This document shows positions 46,701 through 58,015 of a DNA stretch of 64,000 nucleotides, piece by piece. The stretch lies in NCBI GenBank assembly GCA_948099385.1, contig CANUEZ040000062.1, forward strand, positions 3,217,501 through 3,281,500, in the 5' to 3' direction. How positions within the stretch are numbered: the stretch's first letter is position 1; each line of letters opens with the position of its first letter. This DNA is from Fasciola hepatica (Eukaryota; Platyhelminthes; Trematoda; Plagiorchiida; Fasciolidae). Made by a program: the position numbers and the translations under genes. Below the pieces are notes generated by a model. The model was not told the DNA's origin, searched no databases, and saw only the letters and a program-made list of their open reading frames with translations.

Positions 46701-49085
46701 TATTGGACCTCACATACAAGTTCTTACCTTCAACCCCATATAGCCATATCAGTTGATATACAAAGTGTACATATATATATGTACACACGCATGTAGCCCG
46801 CAACATTTAGGTCACTTTTGCTAGCAGGGATCTGCGAGGGAGGGCTAACCAATAATTCCGCGTACACCATTTGGGGGAAACATATATCTTATTTCAAACC
46901 AAAGGTCATTTCCCAAGATAGATTATTGTATTAGGAAAACCAAGGTGCAATATGTGCACTGAGTTGTGACAACCATTTACCATACTTTGTTTTATTCTCC
47001 GTCGGGCAGTTTCTGTAAGAAAGGAAATTGTTGAGAACAGATGGTCAAAGTAACATGGGAAAATGGGGTCATTTAAGTCTAACAACCCAGTAATCTAGGC
47101 AGCCATTTTTTGTAATTAGTGAACCTGCTCACTAATGCTAACACACTATTTACCACTGCTCTCTATTTGGAGTGGTCCATCAGCTACGGTTCACCTAATA
47201 TGGAACCTACACTCGCCAGACACGTCACTTTTACCGACCATTGTTATACCACTATCTAGTAGCGTATATTGAAGTCGATGAGCATAATATTTACCATAGA
47301 AATTTATAAGCATTATTTGGCTTCAATCAGTTTCTCCGTAAAGTGAAACCGTCTACGCGTCGGGGGGCATAGATGGCCGCAACAGATGTATACTTGCGCA
47401 TAAGGTAAGGTATCAGTTGTGCAAGCACCGCTCATTGGTGAGAGATGGGAGTCGTCATTTTTCCTGACCACAAATAAGCCAGTCAGCGGGATCTAGACGA
47501 CAAATTGGTCCAACGCGGTCAGATGACCCTAAATTTCGGCCTATTTTGGTCCCACTTGTGTTGGCTGGTTTAATTCATGACTGTATATCCCTGAGACTCC
47601 CTGCGCCCAGGATGAATGCGGACTTTTGCCTAATATACGCTCTCTGCTGGTGTCTGTGTTCTTCCTGTGTTTGAGCTGCCAGAGGACGATATGTTGGACG
47701 TCGTCCCAGTGTTTGCTTATCAAATACTAACAAGGAGTCTGTCTCGGACTCATTTCAGTCCGATCGCCATCTCGCCTATTCACCCAGATCCGCTCTGCCC
47801 GTTACAGTGTTTTGTTGAGTCTTGGGTCAGATTATTGGTCGTCCTGTTTTTTTGCAGATGTATCAGTAATTCTTCTGTCGTCTTGTATTTTCATCGTGTG
47901 ATCGTCTTTATTGCTGGGTCATTCTCAAACCGATAACGGCTTGTAGTTGACCCTTAGTAGCTCTGTTTTCGTTTATGATTGCCTGCATCCTGCAGTCTTC
48001 AGATCCAGGACGTTTGGTAGGGGTGTATGAATCGTCTACTTGGGCATCCGTCTCTTACTATATGCACCTCGATGTCGTTCGTTCATGGTGTTTCTGTTCA
48101 GTTCAATTCAGATCGGTTCACAAGACGTGCATGGCATGTCCTCGGATTAGTTTATTGCTGCTAGGCATCAGTAGCAGCTCACAAATCCCACTAACGACAC
48201 TTGATATCCAGTACCGCTATCTACAAGTTATCGACGGTGCCCTATCTCACTAGATTCCTCACTAAACATAACAGTTTCAAACGAACCGTAAAATCAGTTG
48301 GACTGAATATTTCTGTCCTTTTCCATGAATTTTCTCTAATTATAACGATGCCTAGTGAACATGTAGCTGTTGAATATTCACCTACCGGTGCATAATGCAA
48401 TCACTTAACTTGACTTAACTGGAAGCAGCACACTCCAAAGTAGTCCCACGGGGGACGCACGGGACAAACCTAAGACTCGCCCGAAGCCTCCTTTCTAGAA
48501 AAGTGGAGTGGTGCTACCGGCACCCCAAAGTTGTCCCTAGTGGACTGGCCCCATGTTTACCCAAGCGCTTGGGGTAACGTGCTACTTGGGTTCCAACGAC
48601 TCTGCTGCGCCTTCAGATCCTTGGAGTAGGCGGCTGGAGAAGAGATTTGAAGCGTTCCGGGACAGACTTAACCGTTAACTTAGATATTCCGTAGCACGGC
48701 AGTCGAATTATTACAATTGAAGCACTTGTGATTTAGACTGAAATCATATTTCTCAGCTGTTCGCGTGAACCTTTCTGGGTGGAAATCGTGATCTGTGACC
48801 TCTTTCCCACAGATAGTTGTCAGAGCACAGGTTTCTTCGAGCCCTTCAGGTCAAACATGTCCGCCCGTCGCGCTAAAAACAGAAGCACGCTAGCAAATAT
48901 ATGACGTGACATTAAGCTCTGGGAATCTTTCTAGATAACATGACATATTTTCATTGCCTTTATTCTCAACTACGCTTCCCACCGTTGAGTGAAGAAAAAC
49001 GTAATCTGCATTTTTAATTTGTACAATCAACATAGATTTGGTTTCGTTTGTCACTTCAACCACACGTTTGTTTTTTCCTAGTGGT
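43776..49085. other. Unassigned sequence, about 5.3 kb, with two LINE-type tails
   Basis: No gene with a recognisable motif. Two phrases with TTGAC-type repeats, at about 45,085-45,120 ('gaatgaacttgacttgac') and 48,385-48,420 ('cacttaacttgacttaact'), look like 3' ends of short LINE insertions. A GC-rich block at 48,425-48,680 (with 'gctaccggcaccccaaagttgtcc') differs from its AT-rich surroundings and may be an unrecognised repeat. The frames at 44,135-44,588 and 47,667-48,395 have no family motif. Confidence 0.4.
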
Positions 49086-50180
49086 GATTTGACTTCTGTC
49101 AGGGCCTCAATAACCTCGACCAGAGCTGCATGTTACCGACCGCGTCACCAGTTCCTGGGCGGGGCACAGCCATCAAATCCATGATTAGTCCTGAGTAAAG
49201 CGGCCTTGGGCTTACTGAATAAGCGGCTGCGGACGAGCAGTTGCAGTACCTAAGTATGCAATGGAGTTCGACGAGGTTGCCATTTATCCTCATTTCTCTT
49301 CTAATTTGCCATAGAGGATGTCCTACGGAATGTCTCATCCGGTTCTCTAAACGGTGGAGTTAAACTCCTCGCAGCGAACAGAGTTTTCGACCCGAAATAC
49401 GCCAATGATATCGCCTTGCTGAATGATGATGCACGGGTAATACAACATGCTTTAAACCGCTTGGTGAATAACGTATCCAGATATGCAGAACTGGCAGGGG
49501 CCTGTACCTGCACTCACCCTTTGTGGTGATCAGCTTGAGTTATTCGACAACCTTAAATACTTTGAAACCTTGATAGCAGCTGGAAATGGTGTTGGGGAGG
49601 AGATTGGCTCACGCATAACGGGAGCTAGAGCAGGTTTTCCAAACGTATGACATCTGTGGCATCGCTGCGATATCCGGCTGTCTCTTAAGGGACGGGTGTG
49701 CTTTGCCACAGTTCGTATTGTTTTACTCTACGGTTGTGAGACCTGGCCACTTCGCGTTGAGAATGTTCGGCATCTTTCTGTGTTTGACAACCGATGTCTC
49801 CGGAGCATTGCTCGCAGCTGGTGGGAACATCGAGTGAGTAATGTGTGCCGTCGTGTGTAAGGTACGGATAGCCGCCGTCTTACCGAATTGGTCGCTCTAC
49901 ATCGCCTCCCTTTGCTCGGATGTTTTACGAATGCCTGTCCACCGTCTACCTTTCCTTGCCATATACACACGTGCTGGATAAGGCTGGAAGATGAGACGCG
50001 GCGGCTAGTCCATGATTTGGTATAGGGGTATAAGAAGGCTAGCACCAGCATTGGCTTCCGTTGGGACCCAATGGACGAAAATTGTCGTTGGTTAGAAGCG
50101 TTAGGGAACATTGCTGAGAATGGAAGTCAGTGGCGCGAACGCTATGCGTCTGTCTGTCGAACTCTTTCCCCATAACCACA
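49086..50180 (+). pseudogene. RTE-clade LINE, 3' part of ORF (RTE-4)
   Basis: On + the region near 49,270-49,320 gives a decayed 'GVRRGCHLSSFLF' motif B with 'FAIEDVLRN'. 49,380-49,500 gives 'VFDPKYANDIALLNDD', where the catalytic YADD has become YAND, then 'HALNRLVNNVSRYAEL'. After frame changes, '[28 protein letters not shown]'-type sequence appears in pieces near 49,720-49,810, with 'HIASPLLGCF' near 49,890. These are the landmarks of the RTE ORF C-terminal half. Endonuclease and motif A are absent. A run of TA repeats follows about 180 bp downstream. Confidence 0.75.
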
Positions 50181-50354
50181 GAAATATCATTCCGACAATC
50201 AAAATAACTCAAAACATCAAATGTTTACGGTGAAATGCCAATAAATTAGCACTTTTTTTCTCTCACCAACCGTCTCCTTTTGCAGTGTTGTACTTTTCTT
50301 CCCTTATTTTGTAATTATCGTTGTTGCGTTGGCACCTTGCTTGATCTCAAGCCG

Positions 50355-50355
<1 letters not shown>

Positions 50356-50413
<58 letters not shown>
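50356..50413. repeat. (AT)n microsatellite
   Basis: An almost pure AT dinucleotide run of about 58 bp, broken once by a c at 50,400. It lies downstream of the RTE-4 relic and just before the 3' end of the minus-strand RTE-3 fragment. Confidence 0.95.
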
Positions 50414-50429
50414 CTATTCATGTACAGGA

Positions 50430-50800
50430 ACTTTACGATGTAAATAAATTTCTTCGGCACACCCTTCAGCAAGAGGCAGCGCCAGAGAACTGTGTGGTTG
50501 ACTGAGTCCAAGGCCGCTTTAAAATAAAGGAGAGTGGAGTTAGTGGGTCTACGGAAGGTGTGTTCTTAATCATGTCAAAGAGCGAAAATGTGATCAGAAC
50601 AACCTCGACTAGGTCTTAACCCAGCTTGATTCTTGCGCAAGCCTTAGATAAGCGGTGTCGACAACACCAGCGAGCAGTTTGGATACGATGCTAACCAGAC
50701 CTGTTCCGTTGTGGTTTTCACAGGAGGACCTGTGGCCTGACATCGATCTATCAAAGCGCTAAGATCAGGAATTGCCTCGATTCCTCACGCTTACATGGGT
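50430..50800 (-). pseudogene. RTE-clade LINE, reverse transcriptase fragment (RTE-3)
   Basis: Read on minus, this short piece gives 'QAGLRPSRGCSDHIFAL' around 50,600-50,650. A decayed motif A segment follows ('LKRPWTQS' in one frame where the family has 'LKAALDSV'), and then 'GAASC', which fits the family phrase about a changed 'WRCL'. It covers only the fingers and the start of the palm. Both ends are truncated, and it lies in the same orientation as RTE-2 to its right. Confidence 0.6.
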
Positions 50801-50995
50801 GGGGACCTGGAGATCCACTACACAGCTGGCTAAAACATTGTCGGATATGGCTCAAAGTCGTGCTGTGTGACGGTTATATCGTAACACCTTTGCTTTCAAA
50901 CCCCTGAGAAATTTCCGCTTTGATCCCTCGTTTATTTTTCTGTCGTGTTTTTGCATGACACGATACCTCTGTACTTTGCACCGGGTTGTCGGTGA

Positions 50996-51018
50996 ATATA
51001 TATATATATATATATATT
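50996..51018. repeat. (TA)n microsatellite
   Basis: A short pure TA run of about 22 bp between two minus-strand RTE fragments. Confidence 0.9.
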
Positions 51019-51259
51019 AGTGGGTATCTGGTGATATGCACCTTTAAGTCCGCTGTGCTGAATGCCGTATATTGAGACATCCTATCTTCTTCCTTTTTAC
51101 TTTTATGCTGCTAGCTCCTGCGAGAGGATGAGCCGGCTTCATACATGTCCCGAGTGGCACCTACCCATGAGCGGCGATCAAATACAAGACCTGAGCAGAG
51201 GGAAATCCAGTTCTACTTACAGTCGTGAACGCCGTAGACAGACTGGAGTCCCAATCCCT

Positions 51260-53022
51260 CAAAGTTCGATTTGACAGTACTGACCCATGCTTTCGGCTGT
51301 CCTCCGAGGCGACAACGCCATCCTGGACACGGGACAGGAGCGTGGTACTATTTTGAGATCTTTGTGTCCGCACGTCGTAGGGCATGTCCAAACCACTGCA
51401 ATCGTCGGCGTTAGAAGAACACTGGGAGCTTCTCGATGTTCAAGCACCGTTGTCTTAATGTCTCGTTTGAAAGCTTCCCGTGTCAAAGCACTTTTAGTAT
51501 CCGTTGCAGACGCCAATGGTCAGACACTTCTAGTTTTCCGATGTCCTCAACGCGCATTGGCCACGTATCAAAATTGTAGGCCAGTATTGGACGGATAGCG
51601 ACCCGGAAGACGTGGACTTTGGTCCGGAGGCTGATTTCGTTACACACCCAGAGTACCTTGCGAAACTGGAGAAACGCAATCGTGGTATTGTCAGTGCGCA
51701 ACTTGACTTCATCTTTGGCTGTACCGTCCGGGAAAATCGTAGAGTCCAGTCACTTGAACGCTGAGACGTGCTCAGTTTGTTCGTCGTCCAAGTATATCGG
51801 GAGAATGGACTGTGTAGTGCATGTCGAAAGGATGTTGGTCTTCGACGTATTGATCTCTAGTCCCATGGATTTTGCGAGAGATTCTACGCGATTGAGATTC
51901 GGGTGTAGAGCAGTCTGGCTATCTCCAAGGATGGCGTAGTCATCTGCGAATCCTAGGCCGGCGAAGAAAGCGTCAGCGCCCAGCTGAGTACCGGGGTAAT
52001 CAGTGAGTGCCTGACGCACTATCCAATCGATGGTGTAGTTGTACAGCACTGGCGACAAGGGACAGCCTTGTCTCGCGAGCGTATTTGCGTAGTACGACAT
52101 CATGAGATTGAGAAGCCTTTTGGGCATTCCATCCGCTGGTAGTATAGTCCATAAAGATTCTCTGTCAACTGAGTCAGAGGTAGCCCGAAAATCAATGAAA
52201 CAAGCTGCAGTCGGTTGCTGAAACTTGTACCGATGTTATAATACTCGGCAGAAGGTGAATATTTGGTCCACACCCTTTACCACAGCGGTTCAACAAAACA
52301 CGGAGAATATTTTAACAGCCACGTCGATCAAACTGATGCCGCTGTGGTTTACGCACATAGTCCTGTCGCCTTTCTTTCGAAGGAGTAAAATTGAAGCCCC
52401 TCAGTCCGCTGCGAATGGTCCTTTTCCCCAGATTGAGCAAAACAGGGTGTGTAATGGCTCGAACAGTGTCGAAAGGCACTTTTTACACGACTCCGGTGCG
52501 ATGTCATCCTCTCCAGGGGATTCCCGGTTTTTCAGCTTGCGTATTACATCGGTGATATCATCTCGGCTTGGTGGGTTGTTATTAACGCCATAGATCTCGC
52601 TCTGGATTGTTGAGATTGGGTTTACGGAGCTTGCTGCGGACGGTTCAGTAGATAGTCGACGTGTTCGGTCCACCGCTGGGTACTTTGGCCTGATCAGGAA
52701 TGAGCAGCCCGGCAGCATCGTGAAGAAACAGTTCTGCCGAATATCGCTTACCAGGTGCATTGCGGACTAGCCGGGAGAGCTTCTGAGAACACACCGCAAT
52801 TAGTCACAATATCCATGCTTTCCGCGATTTCCATCCAGTATTTGTTCCGGTTGCTGCTGGCCGAACGGGTGACTTTTCGTCGGATATCGGGGAAGTATGG
52901 GTGACCACTGAGGTGGGAATCTTTAGCCTTTCCGGTTGACTGGAGAGTCGCCCCCTGAGATCCAGCATTTCTGTCATCGTTGGGTAAAGCCCGATGGCTT
53001 TGGTTGCTACCTCCTAGCGTCA
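51260..53022 (-). pseudogene. RTE-clade LINE, 5'-truncated (RTE-2)
   Basis: Minus-strand pieces follow each other in the correct order. Around 52,400-52,760 lie the linker and fingers, with 'DDITDVIRKLKNRESPGEDDI'-type sequence (conserved core 'RKLKNRESPGEDDI'). 51,750-52,127 carries motif B 'RQGCPLSPVLYNY' and catalytic 'GFADDYAILGDS' with both aspartates kept. 51,483-51,712 carries the C-terminal 'AFLQFRKVLWV', 'VHVFRVAIRPILAYNFDTW' and 'IGKLEVSDHWRL'. Motif A lies in the broken stretch at about 52,130-52,250. The endonuclease is absent. This is a distinct RTE lineage from RTE-1, as its motifs differ clearly. Confidence 0.85.
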
Positions 53023-53669
53023 ACCTCTAAGGGAAATAATGAAAGAAGAAAAAAGTTTGAAAGGAGTAAGAAGAGAACTACAAGTAATAGTATCAAGTCG
53101 ATGAAGAAAGTTGGTGGGTACAAGAGCACCACTGATCGCGGCATCTAGCCATATCCTCCTGAATTGAGTCCGTAGGACAAAAGGCACTAGACTGTTGATA
53201 TGCAATTTCTGGAGACCTAGCTAGTTCCTAGGCCGTTTCTAGAGCAGATGTTCTATTTCGCAGGAGGCATTTCCTGATACTACTGGAATGCATTCCATTT
53301 TACATAGCCTCACTCTGTTTCTCTTCGATTGTAACAGACTTGAAAACGCAGTGTTTTGCGAGCGACTTCTGTTTTTTGAGAAACTGGTCGAAACACTTGT
53401 TTGCATGTCGACAGCATGTATCATGTAAATATCTCATGTCGTACGATATGATTCGTCATGCAGTCATCATCATCATCATCTCACAGCGTTAAACAGCAGG
53501 GCAAGCCCCACTGACGACTGCCTTTTTCACCATGTTGCACGTTGAATTAGAAAGTGAGAATACATAAGATGGACAGTTAGTAGACCTACACGGTTGGGAA
53601 AAGGAAAGAGTGCCCCGGTAGCCAACACACGGAATACACAGTCTAACTGTACAAACGCACATCAAACAG

Positions 53670-54371
53670 TCATTCTGATTTGACAGAAAGTGACAACACG
53701 ATCACCACTGTTCCTGGTTCGCTACCATATCCTTCAGTGTCTCCAGTCAACTGGTAGACGGATCTTTTGTACCCCAACCAAGAAGAAGTGAGGCACCTGC
53801 TTTTCCTAAGTTTGCTGTACATTTTTTCATTCCTCGCTGCCACGTCATCTGTTGACCTCCACGTGGTTTTTTTCCACTCCTGAGGAGGAACGGATAATAG
53901 GACACGGTACGGTAGACGTGTGTTTGGCATACGTAACACGTGTCCCAACCAACGAAGTCTACTAAGCTGGATATGTTGTGACAAAACGTTCTCCGAATTA
54001 ATACCTACTACTCGCTTTATGACCTCATCAATACTCACTCGGCTATTCCACCCAATCTTAGCGATACCACGTAAAAATCGGTGGTCAAAAACCTCAAGAC
54101 GACGAATATCTTTAGCACGCAGACTCCAAGTCTCACAACTATACAACAAAACTGAATGCACTGCGGCACAGTATAAACGACCTTTCAGCTTCAGTGAAAT
54201 ATCAGGTCGGCGCCACAAGTGCTTCAGTCCACCGTACGCCGCTTGTGCCTTAGATATCCGCGTACTCACCTCCACTACTGTGCTCCCATCCGTCGTCACG
54301 CAGCTACCGAGGTAGATGAAGTGGTCGACAACTTCCAGCACCTCCCCATCGAGCATAAAGCTCGGAATTGT
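53670..54371 (-). pseudogene. RTE-1 C-terminal region
   Basis: A 228-codon frame, in the same phase as the reverse transcriptase frame upstream and separated from it only by the TAA at 54,372-54,374. It contains 'VVDHFIYLGSCVTTDGS', 'RISKAQAAYGGLKHLW', 'LLYSCETWSLRAKDIRRLEV' (given in parts), 'RFLRGIAKIGW' and 'LSRLRWLGHVLRM'. These are the conserved landmarks after the reverse transcriptase in RTE elements; their exact function is not settled. It ends at 53,670, about 190 bp before the terminal simple repeat. Confidence 0.88.
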
Positions 54372-55064
54372 TTATGTCCAGTCTTGTAACATCACTTTAC
54401 ACTTTGAAGGTGCAAAGCGCACGCCAAATGGAGCTGCAGCTCTTGCGAGTCTATTTGGTACACGTTGCGCGTGTTCCGTGGATTCGAACAAACAGACAAC
54501 GTCGTCCGCGTTATCTAGGTCACATAGCTTTTCACTATTTCCTAGTTCGACGCCTACATCCTGAAGATTTTGCAGCGCACTCTCCATTATTTCGTCCATG
54601 ACGAAGTTGAACAGGAATGGGAACATGGGACATCCTTGTCGAACACCACTGGTCGTTTCGAACCGACCGGATAGTTCACCGTAAACTCTTACACGGCCAG
54701 AAGTATGAGAATACACTGGTCTCAGTAGATTCTTGAACTTCTGGGGCATACCTTTTCGATGAAAAACACTGAAAAGCGCTGTTCGGTCAACGGAATCGAA
54801 GGCGCCTTTCAGGTCTAAGAAAGCCATTATTGTCGGTCGGCGGTGTGTGTGACGCGTTTCAAGTAGTCGGCGAAGAGTAAAAATCTGGCCGATGCATCCT
54901 CTACCTGGGCGGAATCCAGCCTGCTGTTCTCGGGTGTTCCTCTCGCGATCTGGTTTAAGACGGTGCAGCATAATCCAGGCTAATAATTTGGTGACTATCG
55001 GATTTAAGGTAATCCCACGATGATTACTAGTCATTGCGTATTTGTTTCTTGAAAATAGGAACAA
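54372..55064 (-). pseudogene. RTE-1 reverse transcriptase
   Basis: 230 codons cover the core of the enzyme: 'NHRGITLNPIVTKLLAWI', 'QQAGFRPGRGCIGQIFTL', motif A 'FLDLKGAFDSVDR' (Asp kept), motif B 'GVRQGCPMFPFLFNF', catalytic box as 'NADDV' and 'FAPSKCKVML'. The two aspartates of the catalytic box remain, but the preceding Tyr has become Asn. Its upstream part lies in another frame (55,027-55,491), so a frameshift falls at about 55,040. The enzyme class copies its own RNA at the nicked target. Confidence 0.9.
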
Positions 55065-55756
55065 CCAGCGACTCGCTCCATATTAAAGGAATACGCTCCG
55101 CATTCCAAATGTCACGGAGCAAGGTGGTAAGTGATTTTATCAAAGCATCTCCGATCAGTTTAAAAAGAACTGTCGGAATTTCGTCAGGACCTGCCGCTTT
55201 CCCCCGCCTTAGTAATCGAATACATGATTCTACTTCTACTTCTGATGGGGGCTCAAGTGATACCACCCAAGGAGTCACAGTTGTTGACACAGGACTAACT
55301 ACACTAGCTTGCGGCCAGCTAAACTGTTCCTTGAAGTATTCGGCCCAACGGTCGAGCCTTTGCTGTTTGCTATGGATGGGTCCTCCATTTCTATCACAAA
55401 TCGTTTCACTGACCTGGGTGCGCCGTCCACTGGTGTCACGAATAAGTTTGAACAGTCTTTGACTGTTACCTGAAGCTGTTGCTATTTCCATTTGCTCGGC
55501 TACTTCGACCCACTCATTTTCGCGATCACTTTTAAGGCTTTTCGTAGCTCACTTCGGCTACCTTCACCCACCAATTTTCGCGATCATTCTTAAAGCTTTT
55601 CGTAACTTGTCTTTGTAGCTTTCTCCGCATCTTATTCATCTTACGGTTCGAGAGCTGACGCTTTTGCTCCATTATACTCAGCGACTCTTGCGAGATCCAG
55701 TGTCTTTGATGGACAACGGATCTAGGACCACAGGCAAAACCTGCTGCAACGTGCAT
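55027..55756 (-). pseudogene. RTE-1 linker between endonuclease and reverse transcriptase, with tandem duplication
   Basis: Two frames (55,532-55,756 and 55,027-55,491) encode the basic linker ('KMRRKLQRQVTKSFKND') and then 'FKLIRDTSGRRTQV', 'QRLDRWAEYFKEQF' and 'LLRRGKAAGPDEIPTVLFK', ending near 'VVPIFKK'. Between them 58 bases are tandemly duplicated (55,497-55,554 and 55,555-55,613, roughly 83% alike). As 58 is not a multiple of three, the duplication breaks the frame at this point. Confidence 0.85.
55497..55613 (-). repeat. 58-bp tandem duplication inside RTE-1
   Basis: 55,497-55,554 and 55,555-55,613 both carry 'cggctac.ttc.accca' followed by 'ttttcgcgatca.t.ttaa' and 'gcttttcgta'. The copies differ at about one base in six, so the duplication is old relative to any recent insertion. 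Confidence 0.85.
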
Positions 55757-55828
55757 CGCCTGTTTGATATGAGCCCAATGCTCATCTACGTTACTGTTCG
55801 TCGTAGATCCTGATTCATGTGGTAACTT

Positions 55829-56888
55829 CTACTTATAACGCGTGCGTACTTCTGGATCATACATACTTTGCACGGCTAACCGGGTTTTCGGTTTGTACCG
55901 ATGACCATGAAGCTTGAGAGATAATTGCAATAAAACTAACGTATGGTCCGATTCTGCGTACGTGGACCGGTATGATCTGCAGTTCTGAACAGAACTGCGC
56001 CACCGGTAGCTTACGGCGGTGTGGTCAATCTGGCTTAGAGTATCTGTAGAGTTAGAGCACCATGTCGCTGTGCGACGCGAGCTGTGTCGGGAATTGGTGC
56101 TAGACAAGAACAATCGATTGTCTGCACAAAACTGGAGAAGTCTATCCCCGTTATCTGTACGTTCAGCAGGTAAAGCACAGCGCCCACCTAAACAAGCTTC
56201 TGCTGCACTAAGTTTGCCAACTTGTGTATTGAAGTCACCAGCTAGCACTACAATGTCAGAACCTTTACTGCTGCGAACGAGAGTGGCGAGTTCATCATGG
56301 GACTCATCTTCCTGCAAGTCAGAGCTGCAGTCTGTTGTGGCGTACGCCGAGATCACAAACAAGTTGCGCTTAACACTATCTTTTCGAACGCCAACTGACC
56401 CCTGGAGTCTCACTGCACATAAACGACTGTTAACAGGGATCTAGTTTAAGAAGGCACCCTGACCTTTGTCATTCAAGACTATTCATACACCACACTGACC
56501 CACAGCTATAGCTGCTTCGTCTCCTGAAGTGCACAGGAGCAGTTAGTTGAATCACACCGATCAAATCTTGGCTAAGCGCTTCACTTACGCAGCAGACATC
56601 AATCTTCAGAGAGTTCATTGTGAGGGCTAGGCACGCCTGCTGACTGGTCTGCATGAGTGTACGCACGTTGAAGGAGCCGAGATTCAGAGGCTGACGAGGC
56701 TTGAGAAAATGTGAGCTACCAGACAGGATTATTCCCGACACTATTTTACAATGAACCGTTGCGAGTATCAGCCGTGTTGTCAGCGGGAGCATTAAGGGTG
56801 GATAGAAGGGGCAAAGAGAGGTGGTCGAGGACAGAAGACAAAGGTTGAACAGAAGAGAGGGAACTCTGAGCAGTAGCCCACTTATCAC
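55829..56888 (-). pseudogene. RTE-1 AP-type endonuclease
   Basis: Two minus frames (56,469-56,888 and 55,829-56,413) hold the endonuclease: 'LNLGSFNVRTLMQ' at its start, 'KIDVCCVSE', then 'LFVISAYATTDCS', 'VVLAGDFNTQVG' (catalytic region), 'SQIDHTAVSYRW' and 'YAESDHTLV' (catalytic His). A frameshift separates the halves near 56,440. Family role: nicking the target DNA to start reverse transcription. The key His and Asp residues of the GDFN and SDH motifs are visible. Confidence 0.88.
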
Positions 56889-57330
56889 TACTCACCTCGC
56901 TCGATGCAATGGGCAGTGCGGTCCTGATTATCCTGCGCGACGACCGATGTAGTATGGGATTCTTTGTATTAGTGCAATTCATGGGAGATGTTGGACGGGC
57001 ACTGCTAGGGTGTCCAGCCACAAAGGAAAACGATTAAGGTTCTTATCCAAAGCCTTTATTTCTAACAAGAACCTATCCGCAAGGCAGCGGGATGGCTTAG
57101 TGGAAGCCCATTTGCTTGTATCAATTATTCTTCCACTGATTTTGCCGATTGAGTTGCCAGCTCAAATCAACCCCCAACCTGGAGGACCAGGACACTGGAC
57201 TTTGTCTGACCTCTACCCATTGACCTGTCAGGTATGATTGCATCTCCGGCTTAAAGAAGCCATCCTATATGGCTCTTTGGGTCATAGAGGCGCGCAAGCC
57301 ATCACACCACGTCAAGGTGCAGTCTCGTCG

Positions 57331-58015
57331 TGATGGGCAGTATCAACACTTACTCAATACTGAAAACCGTGGAAACACTATTGACTTCATGTACAGCTTT
57401 TGTAAGGTGTCCAAAGGGACTTCGAACGTTGTACGTCCAACAATATACTGGTAAACGTTAGAACCAACATAACCAAAGAGAATTTCTATTGTATCGTCTT
57501 CCGAAGCAGCGGTTCTAGTGAGGATGGAATTGAGTGTGCGCCGCCTTTAATTCTAGGCTTCATCTGACGGAGGACCGTTGGTATCAGCATCGAAAGGCTC
57601 TGGTCGATAGAGTCGAGCCATTGTTAAGACGAATAAATTGTAGTAAGCAGTGTTAAGGGATAGCAGCATAGTTCAGTGATTTGAATGAGAAGATTGAGGG
57701 CCCAAAGCGAGAGCTTTCTTCACTTTTTCATTTCGGACGTGTATGCTGGAAGAGGAATCAAGACTTTACAAATGAGGGATGCACGTGTGATAGTGAACGA
57801 ATGAAATGAAACTACACGTGCGCACCCAGAATTCGGTACGTCTGGAAGTTGATTGGGCATCAATTATCTGTCAGTATTTTGTTGTCTGCATCCTGAATGA
57901 TATTCATGCCAAGCATGTTCCCATAACGTAGTGTTTTACTTGAATATTTTAATCTTTTTGGCAGGATCCCTAAAGGTTCTATAACTTATTCCATTTCAGC
58001 TATTTTTGAAATCCA
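57331..58015. other. Region upstream of the bHLH-PAS start codon
   Basis: No coding frame with family resemblance. The sequence 'tattccatttcag' at 57,987-57,999 is a good 3' splice site, 17 bases upstream of the start codon, so a 5' untranslated exon and the promoter should lie further left. I could not place the donor or promoter. Confidence 0.5.

Larger units (their letters stand above)
53464..57330 (-). mobile_element. RTE-clade LINE, close to full length (RTE-1)
   Basis: This is the most complete non-LTR element here. On minus it has a 5' leader and N-terminal part (about 57,330-56,700), an AP-type endonuclease (56,690-55,829), a linker and reverse transcriptase (55,756-54,372), a C-terminal region (54,356-53,670) and a 3' end closing in a short (GATGA)-type repeat at 53,464-53,481, the usual RTE terminus. 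Frames are broken by frameshifts near 56,440, 55,520 and 55,040 and by a TAA at 54,372-54,374. The 5' boundary is uncertain by about 100 bp. Confidence 0.85.

Noticed and set aside
53460..53482. (ATC)n run as an independent microsatellite or CRISPR-like repeat
   Set aside because: It lies exactly at the 3' end of RTE-1 and is best explained as the usual simple-repeat terminus. No CRISPR-type repeat-spacer pattern exists in the window.
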